Below, one piece after another: positions 24,484-32,137 of a stretch of DNA of 48,792 nt. Each line of letters begins with the position of its first letter. Position 1 is the first letter of the stretch. The stretch covers positions 1-48,792 of the forward strand of contig NZ_FNVT01000042.1 of NCBI RefSeq assembly GCF_900108335.1, given 5' to 3'. The notes beneath the pieces were generated by a model. That model saw only the letters and a program-made list of their open reading frames with translations. It was not told where the DNA came from and did not search any database. This DNA is from Nonomuraea solani (lineage in GTDB: Bacteria; Actinomycetota; Actinomycetes; Streptosporangiales; Streptosporangiaceae). The translations under genes and the position numbers were made by a program.

Positions 24484-25095
24484 TCAACTCGACACTTCCT
24501 CCCGCCGCCCGTCATCGCCGGCTGTGGCGGGGATGGCGTTGTCGATGAGGACGGCGGCGATGGCGGCGGCGGTGGGGAAGGCGTCGGCATTGAGGACCCG
24601 GGTGCGGGCCGCGGCGCCGTCGATGAGCAGCGCGAGCTGCTCGCCGAGCTGTTCAGGGTCGGCGGCGCCGGCTTCGCGGGCGGTGTCGGCGAGCCGCGCG
24701 GCGACGGCCTTCTTGTAGTCGCGTGCGTACTGGGATGCGGGGTGCTGGGGGTCGTGCAGTTCGACGGTGGCGGCGATGTAGGGGCACAGGGGGGTGGTGG
24801 GGGGGATGTCGAAGGCGGCGAGGAGCCGTTCGCGGGGAGTGAGGTCGGTGCGGTCGAACACGCCGGACAGAACGGAGGGGTCGAACCGGCGCAGGTACTC
24901 GGCGACGAGTTCGTCCTTGCCGGTGAAGTGCTGGTAGGCCGTGCGCTTGGACACTTGGGCCGCCGCGCAAAGCTGGTCCATGCCGGTGCGGTTGACGCCC
25001 TGCTCGCGGAACAGTTGCTGGGACGCGCTGAGGATGCGCTCGCGGGCGCCCCGGCCGCGGCGGCGGCCCTGGGGGCCCTTCTCCAACTCCGTCAC
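24484..25095 (-). CDS. TetR-family transcriptional regulator
   Basis: A 203-aa repressor from GTG 25095 (the frame is open to 25221, but this start places a normal-length tail before the HTH). The N-terminal TetR HTH covers about 15-62: ARERILSASQQLFREQGVN, MDQLCAAAQVSKRTAYQHF, KDELVAEYL. The C-terminal helical domain presumably binds a ligand (CPYIAATVELHDPQHPASQYA, LALLIDGAAARTRVL). Divergently arranged with an SDR gene 143 bases away, which with the following reductase is the probable target. Two CGGTGTACATA copies in the spacer are candidate operators. Confidence 0.92.
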   Translation of the reverse strand: MTELEKGPQGRRRGRGARERILSASQQLFREQGVNRTGMDQLCAAAQVSKRTAYQHFTGKDELVAEYLRRFDPSVLSGVFDRTDLTPRERLLAAFDIPPTTPLCPYIAATVELHDPQHPASQYARDYKKAVAARLADTAREAGAADPEQLGEQLALLIDGAAARTRVLNADAFPTAAAIAAVLIDNAIPATAGDDGRREEVSS

Positions 25096-25125
25096 GAGCC
25101 CATGGTACCCGAGCCGGGTAACGAT

Positions 25126-25190
25126 CGGTGTACATAGTTTGCGTCCCGGCCGCGCGCCCCCTACCGTAAGCACACAGAGCGGTGTACATA
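25126..25190. promoter_or_regulatory. Direct repeats CGGTGTACATA between TetR and SDR genes
   Basis: Identical 11-base copies at 25126-25136 and 25180-25190, starting 54 bases apart, each containing the palindrome TGTACA. Placement in the divergent spacer of a TetR gene and its neighbour makes them likely operators for autoregulation and control of the SDR operon. Confidence 0.6.
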
Positions 25191-25238
25191 ATGCCGTCAT
25201 CCCAGGTGCGCACGGCACCACCGACCCAAAGGAGCAAC

Positions 25239-25973
25239 ATGGGAAAGCTCGACGGCAAGATAGCGGTCATCACCGGCGGCACCACCGGCATGGCGCTGGC
25301 CGGCGCGAAGCTGTTCGTCGACGAGGGAGCGCACGTCTTCATCACCGGCCGCCGCCAGGACGCCCTGGACGAGGCCGTGAAGCAGATCGGCCGCAACGTC
25401 ACCGGCGTCCAGGGCGACGCCGCCGACCTGGACGACCTGGACCGCCTGTACGACACCGTAAAGCGGGAGAAGGGCAGCCTCGACGTGCTGTGGGCCAGCG
25501 CCGGCGGCGGCGAGCCCGCCCCGCTCGGCGAGATCACCGAGGCCCAGTTCGACACCTGGTTCGGGCTCAACGCCCGCGGCACCCTGTTCACCGTCCAGAA
25601 GGCCCTCCCGCTCTTCAACGACGGCGGCTCCATCCTCATGACCGGCTCCAACGCCTCCCTCGGCGCCTTCCCCGGCTGGAGCGTCTACGCCGGCAGCAAG
25701 GCCGTCCAGCAGGCCTGGGCCCGAATCTGGCTCAACGAACTCAAGGAACGCCGCATCCGCGTCAACGTCCTGACCCCCGGCCAGGTCGCCACCGCCAAGC
25801 AGGAAGAACTCTTCGACGAGGCCACCAAGCGCCAGTTCGAGTCCCTCATCCCTCGCGGCCAGATGGGCCGCCCCGACGAAATCGCCACCGCCGCCCTCTT
25901 CCTCGCCTCCGACGACTCCAGCTACGTCAACGGCATGGAACTCGTCGCCGACGGCGGCACCACCGCCATCTGA
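25239..25973 (+). CDS. SDR-family oxidoreductase
   Basis: A 244-aa short-chain dehydrogenase. ATG 25239 follows AAAGGAG by six bases, so the in-frame upstream ATG at 25182 is not used. The cofactor loop is TGGTTGMA (12-19), unusual at the end where GIG is typical. Then come ASAGGG (86-91, in place of NNAG), active-site S in TGSNAS, and Y150/K154 in YAGSK. The C-terminus VNGMELVADGGTTAI is standard. Likely the first gene of a two-gene operon with the F420-type reductase 33 bases downstream, under the divergent TetR repressor. Substrate unknown. Confidence 0.92.
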   Translation: MGKLDGKIAVITGGTTGMALAGAKLFVDEGAHVFITGRRQDALDEAVKQIGRNVTGVQGDAADLDDLDRLYDTVKREKGSLDVLWASAGGGEPAPLGEITEAQFDTWFGLNARGTLFTVQKALPLFNDGGSILMTGSNASLGAFPGWSVYAGSKAVQQAWARIWLNELKERRIRVNVLTPGQVATAKQEELFDEATKRQFESLIPRGQMGRPDEIATAALFLASDDSSYVNGMELVADGGTTAI

Positions 25974-26006
25974 ACCGAACAACACACAACTGGGGCAGGA
26001 CATCTC

Positions 26007-26630
26007 ATGAGCAACATCAGCATCATCGGCACCGGGAACATGGCCCGCACCATCGGCGCGCGGGCGGTGGCGGGCGGCAACACCGTCGAGGTCATGGGCC
26101 GCGATCAGTCCAAGGCCGCTGACCTGGCCAAGGCTCTCGGCGGCGGCACCACGACGGGAGAATGGGGCACCGCTCCGGCCGGGGACATCGTCATCGTGGC
26201 CCTGCTGTACGACGGTGTCGTGCCGGTCGTCGCCGAGTACGGAGACGCTCTCGCGGGCAAGGTCATCGTCGACATCAGCAATCCCTTCAATTCCACGTTC
26301 GACGGGCTGGCTCACCGCGAGGAGACCTCGATCGCGCAGGAAGTCGCCAAGGTCGCCCCGGCCGGCGCCAGCGTGGTAAAGGCGTTCAACACCGTCTTCC
26401 GTCATGTCCTGGAGAAGGGTCGGCCCGACGTCTTCATCGCTGGCGATAACGCGCAGGCCAAGGCAAGTGTGGAGGCGTTCGTCGAGAGCCTCGGGCTGCG
26501 CCCGCTGGACGTCGGTGGCCTGAAAATGGCGCACTGGCTGGAAGGAGCGGGCGTGGTCACAGTGGGCCTCGCCAACCACGGGGTGGGGAACGTGGACTTC
26601 GCCCTCAGCATCACCGAACTTCCCGTCTGA
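26007..26630 (+). CDS. NADPH-dependent F420 reductase-like NAD(P)-binding protein
   Basis: A 207-aa Rossmann protein of the NADP oxidoreductase (F420-dependent) group. The N-terminus ISIIGTGNMARTIGARAVAGG contains GxGxMA, as in NADPH:F420 oxidoreductase. Also seen are DIVIVALLYDGVVPV, VIVDISNPFN, VVKAFNTVF and a C-terminal LEGAGVVTVGLANHGVG. Such proteins transfer hydride between NADPH and F420 or act as related reductases; short members are often uncharacterised. It is co-directional with the SDR and probably co-transcribed, suggesting a stress- or substrate-induced redox pair. Confidence 0.85.
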   Translation: MSNISIIGTGNMARTIGARAVAGGNTVEVMGRDQSKAADLAKALGGGTTTGEWGTAPAGDIVIVALLYDGVVPVVAEYGDALAGKVIVDISNPFNSTFDGLAHREETSIAQEVAKVAPAGASVVKAFNTVFRHVLEKGRPDVFIAGDNAQAKASVEAFVESLGLRPLDVGGLKMAHWLEGAGVVTVGLANHGVGNVDFALSITELPV

Positions 26631-27035
26631 GCAAACGGTTGACGGATTACCGAAAGGAAAGCGCCCGCCGCATAACGGCGACGGGCAGGAAATGGCACTC
26701 AAGCCATGCGAGGTAGGCCTACCTCCTGGTGATGGCGAACCTACTGTCCATATCGGGTCTGGCCGGAGTACGCCAGAGTCCTGGGGCGCCGGCCTCGAAC
26801 TGGTCGAGGAGCAGATCCTCACTCGCGCTCCGGAGGTAGCCCGGTTCCCGCAACCCCTGCGCGCGCTGACCCGTCTAACCGCCCGCAGCACGGCCTTGTC
26901 TCGGCAAGGGGCACGCATTCTCGTATGCGAGTGCGCCCGCCCAACGAGATCGCGCGCTATCAGTGACTTGGGCGAACGGGCCTTGGCGTACGTTTTTGTT
27001 CGCGCACACTCCGACGGCCGAGACGAGCAGTGCTC
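26631..27035. other. Intergenic region with 16-bp palindrome
   Basis: No supported gene. A perfect palindrome GAGGTAGGCCTACCTC lies at 26710-26725, and an imperfect hairpin GCCCGCCG/CGGCGACGGGC at about 26663-26686 may terminate the upstream operon. An open frame spans 26692-27129 but its sequence looks like GC-rich noise and it runs over a Tn3 remnant on the other strand. Confidence 0.45.
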
Positions 27036-27271
27036 GATGGCGAGCTTGAGCCGGGTCACCGGGGTCTGCTCGGGTGGCGTCAGATCAAGGGTCCAGTTAG
27101 CGAACCTGCGCACGGTGTGGGTGATGTAGGGCGAGATGGTGGCCAGGTCGTCCAGGTCGACGGTCCTGCCTTCGGCGGCAACCAGTCGGCGAAGCCGTGG
27201 AATGCCTCATTGCGGTTGGTGACCTGGGTGATCTGCTCATGTAGCTGCAGTTCCGACAAATAGCGCAGCAT
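27036..27271 (-). pseudogene. Tn3-family transposase remnant (internally deleted)
   Basis: The minus strand reads MLRYLSELQLHEQITQVTNR then NEAFHGFADWL, and after a junction with frame change GRTVDLDDLATISPYITHTV and RRFANWTLDLTPPEQTP. These are two blocks of the C-terminal region of Tn3-type TnpA; about 40 residues that normally separate them are missing. It belongs to a different TnpA subgroup from the + strand remnant at 27478. Confidence 0.65.
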
Positions 27272-27313
27272 TATGTGGAATCTGTCTCGTCAAGCCATGC
27301 TGATCGGTCGCGA

Positions 27314-27460
27314 TCAGTTGGATGAATGACCCCAGAGCAGGATGACCTTGCTGACAACGGGATCGAAGCCGAGGATCGGGTGTTCTTGGCTTCCACCTTC
27401 CGGGGTCATCAGCACCGGCTTGCCGAGTTCGCTCCCGATCGCCCGCAGGAAGTCGCAGAG
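27314..27460 (-). pseudogene. C-terminal remnant of an unidentified protein
   Basis: The minus strand gives LCDFLRAIGSELGKPVLMTP then EGGSQEHPILGFDPVVSKVI and LLWG before the stop. The composition looks like the C-terminus of a small globular protein, but I cannot name the family. Its 5' part is replaced by the oppositely oriented Tn3 remnant. Confidence 0.35.
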
Positions 27461-27477
27461 TGTGCCGACCCCCTCTT

Positions 27478-28121
27478 GACGATGCCACGCATCCCCAACT
27501 TCAAAGACCTGATCTTCTTCCGCGCCTCCGAGAAGATCGCCTATCCGCACATCGACCAGCTGTTCGGCGAGAGCGGCCGCAACGTGATCGACTGGAAGCT
27601 GATCGACAAGCACGGGGTCGACCTGATGCAGGTGGCGATCTCGATCAGGTAGGGCCGCCTGTCCTCGGCCACGTTGATGCGGCGCCTGCGGCCCGACTCC
27701 CGCAAGAACCGCATCTACAAGGCCTTCCGTGAGGTGGGCCGCAGCGTACGGACCGTCGCCCTGCTGCGGGCGCGCGTCAGCGTGGCGACCAACAAGGTCG
27801 AGTTTTCCAAGTGGCTCGGCTTCGGCGGGGTGCCGGCCGACAACGACCCCGAAGAGCAGGAGAAACTGATCAAGTTCAACACGCTGCCGGCCAACCTGGT
27901 CGTCTTCCACAACGCCCTGGACAATCTCCGACGTCGTGCGGCAGCTGGCTGCCGAGGGCCGGCAGATCACCGCCGGCCAACTCGGCCAGATCGCGCCCTA
28001 CCTGCGGGCCCGCATCAGCCGCTTCGGCGCGTACGCCACCGACGAGCTGCGCCATCGGCCGGATCCGTTCGACCCCCCGCTGAAAGAGGTCGACTTCACC
28101 GACGTCGAACTGGCCGCGTGA
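27478..28121 (+). pseudogene. Tn3-family transposase C-terminal remnant with in-frame stop
   Basis: Clear Tn3 TnpA C-terminal region: MPRIPNFKDLIFFRASEKIA, GRNVIDWKLIDKHGVDLMQV, then an in-frame TAG at 27650-27652 after SIR, continuing in the same frame with GRLSSATLMRRLRPDSRKNR, FREVGRSVRTVALLRARVSV, TNKVEFSKWLGFGGVPADND and FHNALD. A shift near 27925 moves to DVVRQLAAEGRQITAGQLG, IAPYLRARISRFGAYATDEL. The N-terminal two thirds are missing and no 38-bp terminal repeats or resolvase are seen. Confidence 0.8.
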
Positions 28122-28184
28122 TCTCCGAGGCGCCGGCGGGGCGTCTGAGCGGAGCCGGTTCAGCAGTCCCGGTAGCGTGCGGTC

Positions 28185-28343
28185 ATGACCGAGATGCCGG
28201 CGCTAACGCCCGATGATGCCTTGGCGATGCTGCTGGAGGGCAACCAGCGGTTCGTCGCCGGCGCGCTCCAGGTTCGGCATGGCCGGGAAGGTGTCCGCCG
28301 AGCCGCATGCGGTGCGCGAGCTCATCCGGCCTCGTACTCGTGA
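28185..28343 (+). pseudogene. 5' remnant of a beta-carbonic anhydrase gene
   Basis: A 52-codon frame begins MTEMPALTPDDALAMLLEGN followed by QRFVAG, the usual N-terminus of actinomycete beta-carbonic anhydrases, then loses similarity and stops. The zinc ligands (CxDSR, HxxC) are absent. It ends 28 bases before the convergent serine hydrolase gene's stop. Confidence 0.55.
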
Positions 28344-28371
28344 GGTCGGATGAGCCGGTGCTATTGAGCGG

Positions 28372-29556
28372 TCATCGTGATCTCGGCGGGCACATCTCGG
28401 CTTCCATTTCCTCGGTGAGGATGCTGATCGGGTTGCCCCAGTCGCCGTTGATGTTGGTGACGACCATGTGTCTGCCGTCTCGGGTGCCCATCGCATAGGT
28501 CCAGGAGCCGTGGATCCTGCCGCCGTTGCCCCAGACCGTCACGCCGCAGGACAGCTTCTGGGAGAAGATTCCGAGCCCGTAGGCGGTGTTGTCGATCCAC
28601 TGCGCGCCCTTGGTGGAGACGGTGGTGAACATCTCCTTTTGCAGCGCGGGCGGCAGCAAACGGCCGTTCAGCACTGCCCGATAGAAGGTGTGCAGGTCGT
28701 TCATGGTCGAGACGATGCTGCCGGCTGCCCCGGCCCAGGAGGGGTTCATGTCGGTGAGGTCGTAGGGGGTTGTGGTGTCCTCGCCGACCGGGAACTTGAC
28801 GTAGTGCCGTGCGTGCGGCTTGCGCAGCTTCGTGTCTTCGCCCGGCAGGTACGTCTTCCGCAGGCCGAGCGGGCGGATGATGCGCCGGTTGATCTCTTCG
28901 GCGTAGGACCTGCCGGTGACCTTCTCGATGATCATTCCGGCGAGCGTGAAGTTGGTGTTGGAGTAAGCCCACCCCTTGCCAGGCGCGAAGGAGGGCGGGT
29001 TACGCATGGCTGTCTTCACCAGTTGCTCGGGACGGTAGCTGTTGAAACGGGCCTTGAGGAAGGCGGTGCTCCACTGTTCGGTCGCCAGGTCCGCATCCGA
29101 GGTGTAGGAGAAGATGCCGCTGGTCTGGTTGAGCAGTTGCCTGATGGTGATCTTGCTGCCGTCGTGGCCGTTGCCCTTCACCACGCCGGGCAGCCACTTG
29201 TCCACGGTGTCGTCCAGGCTCAGCCGGCCCTCGGCCACCAGCTTCAACACCACGACCGCGACGAACGTCTTGGTGGTGCTGCCGGCCCGGAAGTACTCCT
29301 GCCGGCGGCGCTTGAGGTCGGTGTCGGTGTCGGCCACGCCTGCCGTACCGAACCATGATCTGCGGCCGTCACGGACTTCAGCCATGGCGCCAGGCATGCC
29401 GTCGGCCACGGCTCGGTCAAGCACTTGCTGGAGCCGGGCATGGTCGTCGGTGCGGTGGCCGGCGTGGTCGCCGGCCGCCGCCGGCGACGCGCTTACGGTC
29501 ACGGCGACTGCGGCGGCGAGCAGGCAGGCGGTGGTGGTGCGGAGGATCTTGGTCAT
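28372..29556 (-). CDS. Secreted serine hydrolase (beta-lactamase / DD-peptidase family)
   Basis: A 394-aa protein of the class C beta-lactamase/DD-carboxypeptidase fold. A Sec leader (LRTTTACLLAAAVAVTVSASPAAA) is followed by S93-T-T-K96 in RAGSTTKTF (SxxK), Y198-S-N200 in GWAYSNTN and, near the C-terminus, a NGGRIHGSWT segment carrying the HxG/KTG-equivalent. Start ATG 29556 has AAGGG at suitable spacing; upstream in-frame ATGs lack support. Family members include D-amino-acid peptidases, esterases and beta-lactamases; I cannot choose. It follows a DUF4097 gene by 52 bases on the same strand, and a decayed paralogue lies just beyond. Confidence 0.9.
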   Translation of the reverse strand: MTKILRTTTACLLAAAVAVTVSASPAAAGDHAGHRTDDHARLQQVLDRAVADGMPGAMAEVRDGRRSWFGTAGVADTDTDLKRRRQEYFRAGSTTKTFVAVVVLKLVAEGRLSLDDTVDKWLPGVVKGNGHDGSKITIRQLLNQTSGIFSYTSDADLATEQWSTAFLKARFNSYRPEQLVKTAMRNPPSFAPGKGWAYSNTNFTLAGMIIEKVTGRSYAEEINRRIIRPLGLRKTYLPGEDTKLRKPHARHYVKFPVGEDTTTPYDLTDMNPSWAGAAGSIVSTMNDLHTFYRAVLNGRLLPPALQKEMFTTVSTKGAQWIDNTAYGLGIFSQKLSCGVTVWGNGGRIHGSWTYAMGTRDGRHMVVTNINGDWGNPISILTEEMEAEMCPPRSR

Positions 29557-29608
29557 GGGTCGATCGCCCTTCATGCAGGTGGAGTATTGGTGTGGGGGAA
29601 TACGTGAG

Positions 29609-30391
29609 TCAGCTGGTGACACGGTGGAGCAGGATGTCGCCCTGGGCGACGTGGGCGTGGAGCTCGACGGTGTTGCCGTCGGACACCTCGGAGTCGTCGC
29701 CCAGGTTGTCGCGGACCTTGCCGAGCGTGGTCTTGGCGTCCAGTAGTACGGCGATGCCATCCGGGACCCCGACGTTGATCGTCCCGGCGCCGACGTCCAG
29801 ATCGGCGCGCCCGCGCGCCATCGCGCCGACCTTGACGGCGCCTTGCCCGACGGTCACGCGCAGGCCGTCTTCTGCCCGGTCCACCGTGACGTTCCCGGCG
29901 CCGTTGCCGATCACGGTGGCGCCGATACTCTCGCCGACCTTGATCTGGCCGTGGGCGGTGGTGAGGGCAGCCGGGCCCCCGGACGTGGCCACGGTGATGT
30001 CGCCGTCGTCGGTGCTCAGGCGCGACTCGCCGGTGCGGGCGAGGCGGATGTGGCCACGGGAGACGTGGGCCCGCACCTCGCCCAGGCGGCCCTGGCCGTT
30101 CAGGTGCCCGTCGCGGAGGCTGATGTCGAGCGCCGAGCCGTTGGGCAGTTCGACCGTCACTGCGACGCGTCCGGGAAGGGAACGGATGCTCGAGCGGTCC
30201 TTGACCGTCAGGCGGCCGCCTGTGTAGGTGACGCGGGCGCGTTCGGCGGCTGCGACGTCGGTGGCGTCGGCCGGATCGGCCGGCCGTACCATGACGGTGG
30301 TGTCGGTGCGCTGGGTCGCGCTGATGCGGATGTCGGCCGCGGTGAATGACAAGGCCGCGACGATCGGCTCCGGTGTGTCAAAGGTATCCAT
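29609..30391 (-). CDS. DUF4097 family beta-repeat protein
   Basis: A 260-aa protein with the DUF4097 pattern of repeated short strands resembling a beta-helix: VTVELPNGSALDISLRDGHL, VRAHVSRGHIRLARTGES, ITVATSGGPAALTTAHGQIK, ATVIGNGAGNVTVDRAEDGL and VNVGVPDGIAVLLDAKTTLG. It opens MDTFDTPEPIVAALSF, typical of actinomycete members that lack a signal peptide. Function is unknown; family members are often next to regulators. It lies between the serine hydrolase gene and its decayed paralogue on the same strand, probably in one transcript. Confidence 0.85.
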   Translation of the reverse strand: MDTFDTPEPIVAALSFTAADIRISATQRTDTTVMVRPADPADATDVAAAERARVTYTGGRLTVKDRSSIRSLPGRVAVTVELPNGSALDISLRDGHLNGQGRLGEVRAHVSRGHIRLARTGESRLSTDDGDITVATSGGPAALTTAHGQIKVGESIGATVIGNGAGNVTVDRAEDGLRVTVGQGAVKVGAMARGRADLDVGAGTINVGVPDGIAVLLDAKTTLGKVRDNLGDDSEVSDGNTVELHAHVAQGDILLHRVTS

Positions 30392-30433
30392 TGGTGGTTC
30401 ACTTTCAGCGGGGGTCGGTGGCGGGCGGCGTGC

Positions 30434-30891
30434 TTACGCGCCGATGGAGACGCCGAACTCGGCTTCGATGACTTTGAACATGGGGTCCCAGGACTTCCAC
30501 TCGGTGTTGGTGTGCATGGTGACGGTGTGCCGGCCATCGGGAGTGCCGACCGCGAAGAAATAGAAGCCCCAGAAGCTGCCGCCGACGCCGCGCAACGTCC
30601 GGTCGTCTGCTCGTCGAACTCGAACATGCCCAGGCCGTAGCGGGCGTATGGCATCCAGAGGCGGCAGGCCGGGCTCCTCCATCAGCGGTGGCTGAGCTCC
30701 GGGGCCAGAAGCGTCGCGGACGTGAAGGCCTTGCCGCTGCTGTCGCGCGGGGAAGCGGTTTTGATGTCGGCCACGCCAGCGGTGCCGAACCAGGTGCGGT
30801 CGCCGTCCTTGACATCGGTGACGATGCCGGGAATGCCGACCTCGGCCACCGACCAGTCGAGCACCTGCTGCACGTTCTCGTGGGCTGCCAT
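30434..30891 (-). pseudogene. Decayed serine hydrolase (beta-lactamase family) paralogue
   Basis: The 5' end reads MAAHENVQQVLDWSVAEVGI then DGDRTWFGTAGVADI, parallel to VLDRAVADGMPG...WFGTAGVAD in the intact gene. The frame stops after GKAFTSATLLAPELSH. Other frames then supply YARYGLGMFEFDEQTTG and GVGGSFWGFYFFAVGTPDG with a C-terminal NTEWKSWDPMFKVIEAEFGV. The SxxK is reduced (SSGKAF), the YxN region is absent and at least two shifts occur. Most of the core is deleted. Confidence 0.75.
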
Positions 30892-31032
30892 CGCACTGCC
30901 TTTCGGGCGTTTCTTCCGTACGTCCTCCACGGTGTCCACCGGCGCTTACATACGTCTTAGAACGCTCTTTTAGCCGGTATGGCGCCACTTTCAAACGGCA
31001 CGTGCGCGTCTTTGCGCTCATAGCCTTTGTGC

Positions 31033-31625
31033 ATGCGGATGGAGTTGCCGGGACCGGTCCGGGCCTGTGCCGACGATGGCACGCCGATCGAGGTCGGCGG
31101 CGTCATGGTCCGAGCGCTGCCGGCCCGGCTGGCTCTGGGCGAGGCCGAGGTCGTGGAGAGGGCGGCCGACGGGTACCGCCTGCACGTACGCGCCGAGGAC
31201 GTCGACGCCTGTCGGTTCGAGGAGAAGGCGAAGCGGGGTGGTCGCGAACTGGCCGCGGGTGACGTGCGGCCAGCGGCCTCGCTGCCGGACGAGGCGCTGG
31301 CGCTGTGGAGGGGAGACGCGCTGGCCGGGTTGCCGGAGTCCTCCCGGCTGGTCACCGTCGTGGGCCCCGGAGGAGTGGGCAAGACCCGGCTGGCCGTGGA
31401 GGCCGTGAGCCGGCATCGGTCCATCAGCGAGGCCGGGCCTGGCTGGTCTTCCTGGCCGCGATGAACACGGCCGATGGGTTGGTGGAGGCGGCGCTGAGCA
31501 CGATCAGCCTCGCCGGAGCCCAGCCGGCCGGCACGCCACTGGAGCGGGTGGTCAACCTGCCCGCCGGTGGTGAAGGCGTGCTGGTTCTGGACAACTGCCA
31601 ACAGATCTCCGGAGCCGCCTATGGT
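31033..31625 (+). pseudogene. Remnant of a SARP/AfsR-type regulator (BTAD plus NB-ARC)
   Basis: Starts MRMELPGPVRACADDGTPIE, the usual SARP N-terminus, but jumps from VRALPARLAL to ADGYRLHVRAEDVDACRFEE, so most of the winged helix is deleted. It continues through LPDEALALWRGDALAGLPE directly to RLVTVVGPGGVGKTRLAVEA (P-loop), again with a large deletion. After a shift near 31445 it reads WLVFLAAMNTADGLVEAAL and LERVVNLPAGGEGVLVLDNC (Walker B-like). Two deletions and a frameshift make it non-functional. Confidence 0.75.
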
Positions 31626-31654
31626 GTCACGGTGGTTCGGGCGTTTCCGCGGTG

Positions 31655-31770
31655 GTCTGCGGAGGTGGCGGGCGGCGTTGGCGTAGCGGATGGCGGTCTT
31701 GTCATCGATGCCGACCACGGTGGCCAGATGCAGGGGATCGGGGCTGCGGGTCAGAGCCGGTGACCAGCAA
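31655..31770 (-). pseudogene. C-terminal remnant of an integrase-like protein
   Basis: The minus strand reads DPLHLATVVGIDDKTAIRYA then NAARHLRRPP, matching the C-terminal end of actinomycete tyrosine-recombinase-associated proteins (DPLHLA.VFGIDDKTAIRYA..AR.LL). It abuts the 3' end of the SARP remnant in opposite orientation, so the junction probably records a deletion or insertion. Confidence 0.5.
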
Positions 31771-31855
31771 GGAGGGATGGCGAGCGTTCGTCGCCGAGCA
31801 CCCGCTGTCCCCGGTGCTGCCGCTGACCTTGGAGAAGGTGGCGCACCTGCTGTGA
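31760..31855 (+). pseudogene. Short N-terminal-like fragment
   Basis: A 31-codon frame from GTG 31760: VTSKEGWRAFVAEHPLSPVL then PLTLEKVAHLL, stop. It resembles the beginning of a protein cut short, but no family is recognised. From 31856 to 32137 nothing further can be supported. Confidence 0.25.
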
Positions 31856-32137
31856 CGGGCTGGGCTCCGGCGACATTCTCGTGCCCGGTTCACGTCGCCG
31901 CGCCGACCGCGTCGGCGAAGGCGCGGTATCCGCCGAGATCTCGCGCTGTGCGAGGACGTCGCCGCGGTGTACGACTCGGACCGGATCCGGGGCCATCATC
32001 GGATGCTGATCCGCCGGCGGAGCGAGGTCGTGTCGGACGTTCAGCAAGACCGCCGTCGTCATCACCGCGAAGTCCGCCGGGCGCAAGGTCTTCGGCCTCG
32101 CCACCGCAGGCGTCCGTCTCGCTTGACCTCTTGCGCG

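Noticed and set aside
25197..27113. 638-codon minus-strand frame across the SDR and reductase genes
   Set aside because: Covers two genes with clear motifs on the + strand; only its first part, over the Tn3 remnant, has meaning and that is annotated separately.
26692..27129. 145-codon + strand frame
   Set aside because: No family, poor composition, overlaps recognisable Tn3 sequence on the other strand.
31856..32137. Possible protein remnants between the SARP debris and LysR
   Set aside because: Short runs look protein-like but none matches a family I know, and frames are not consistent.
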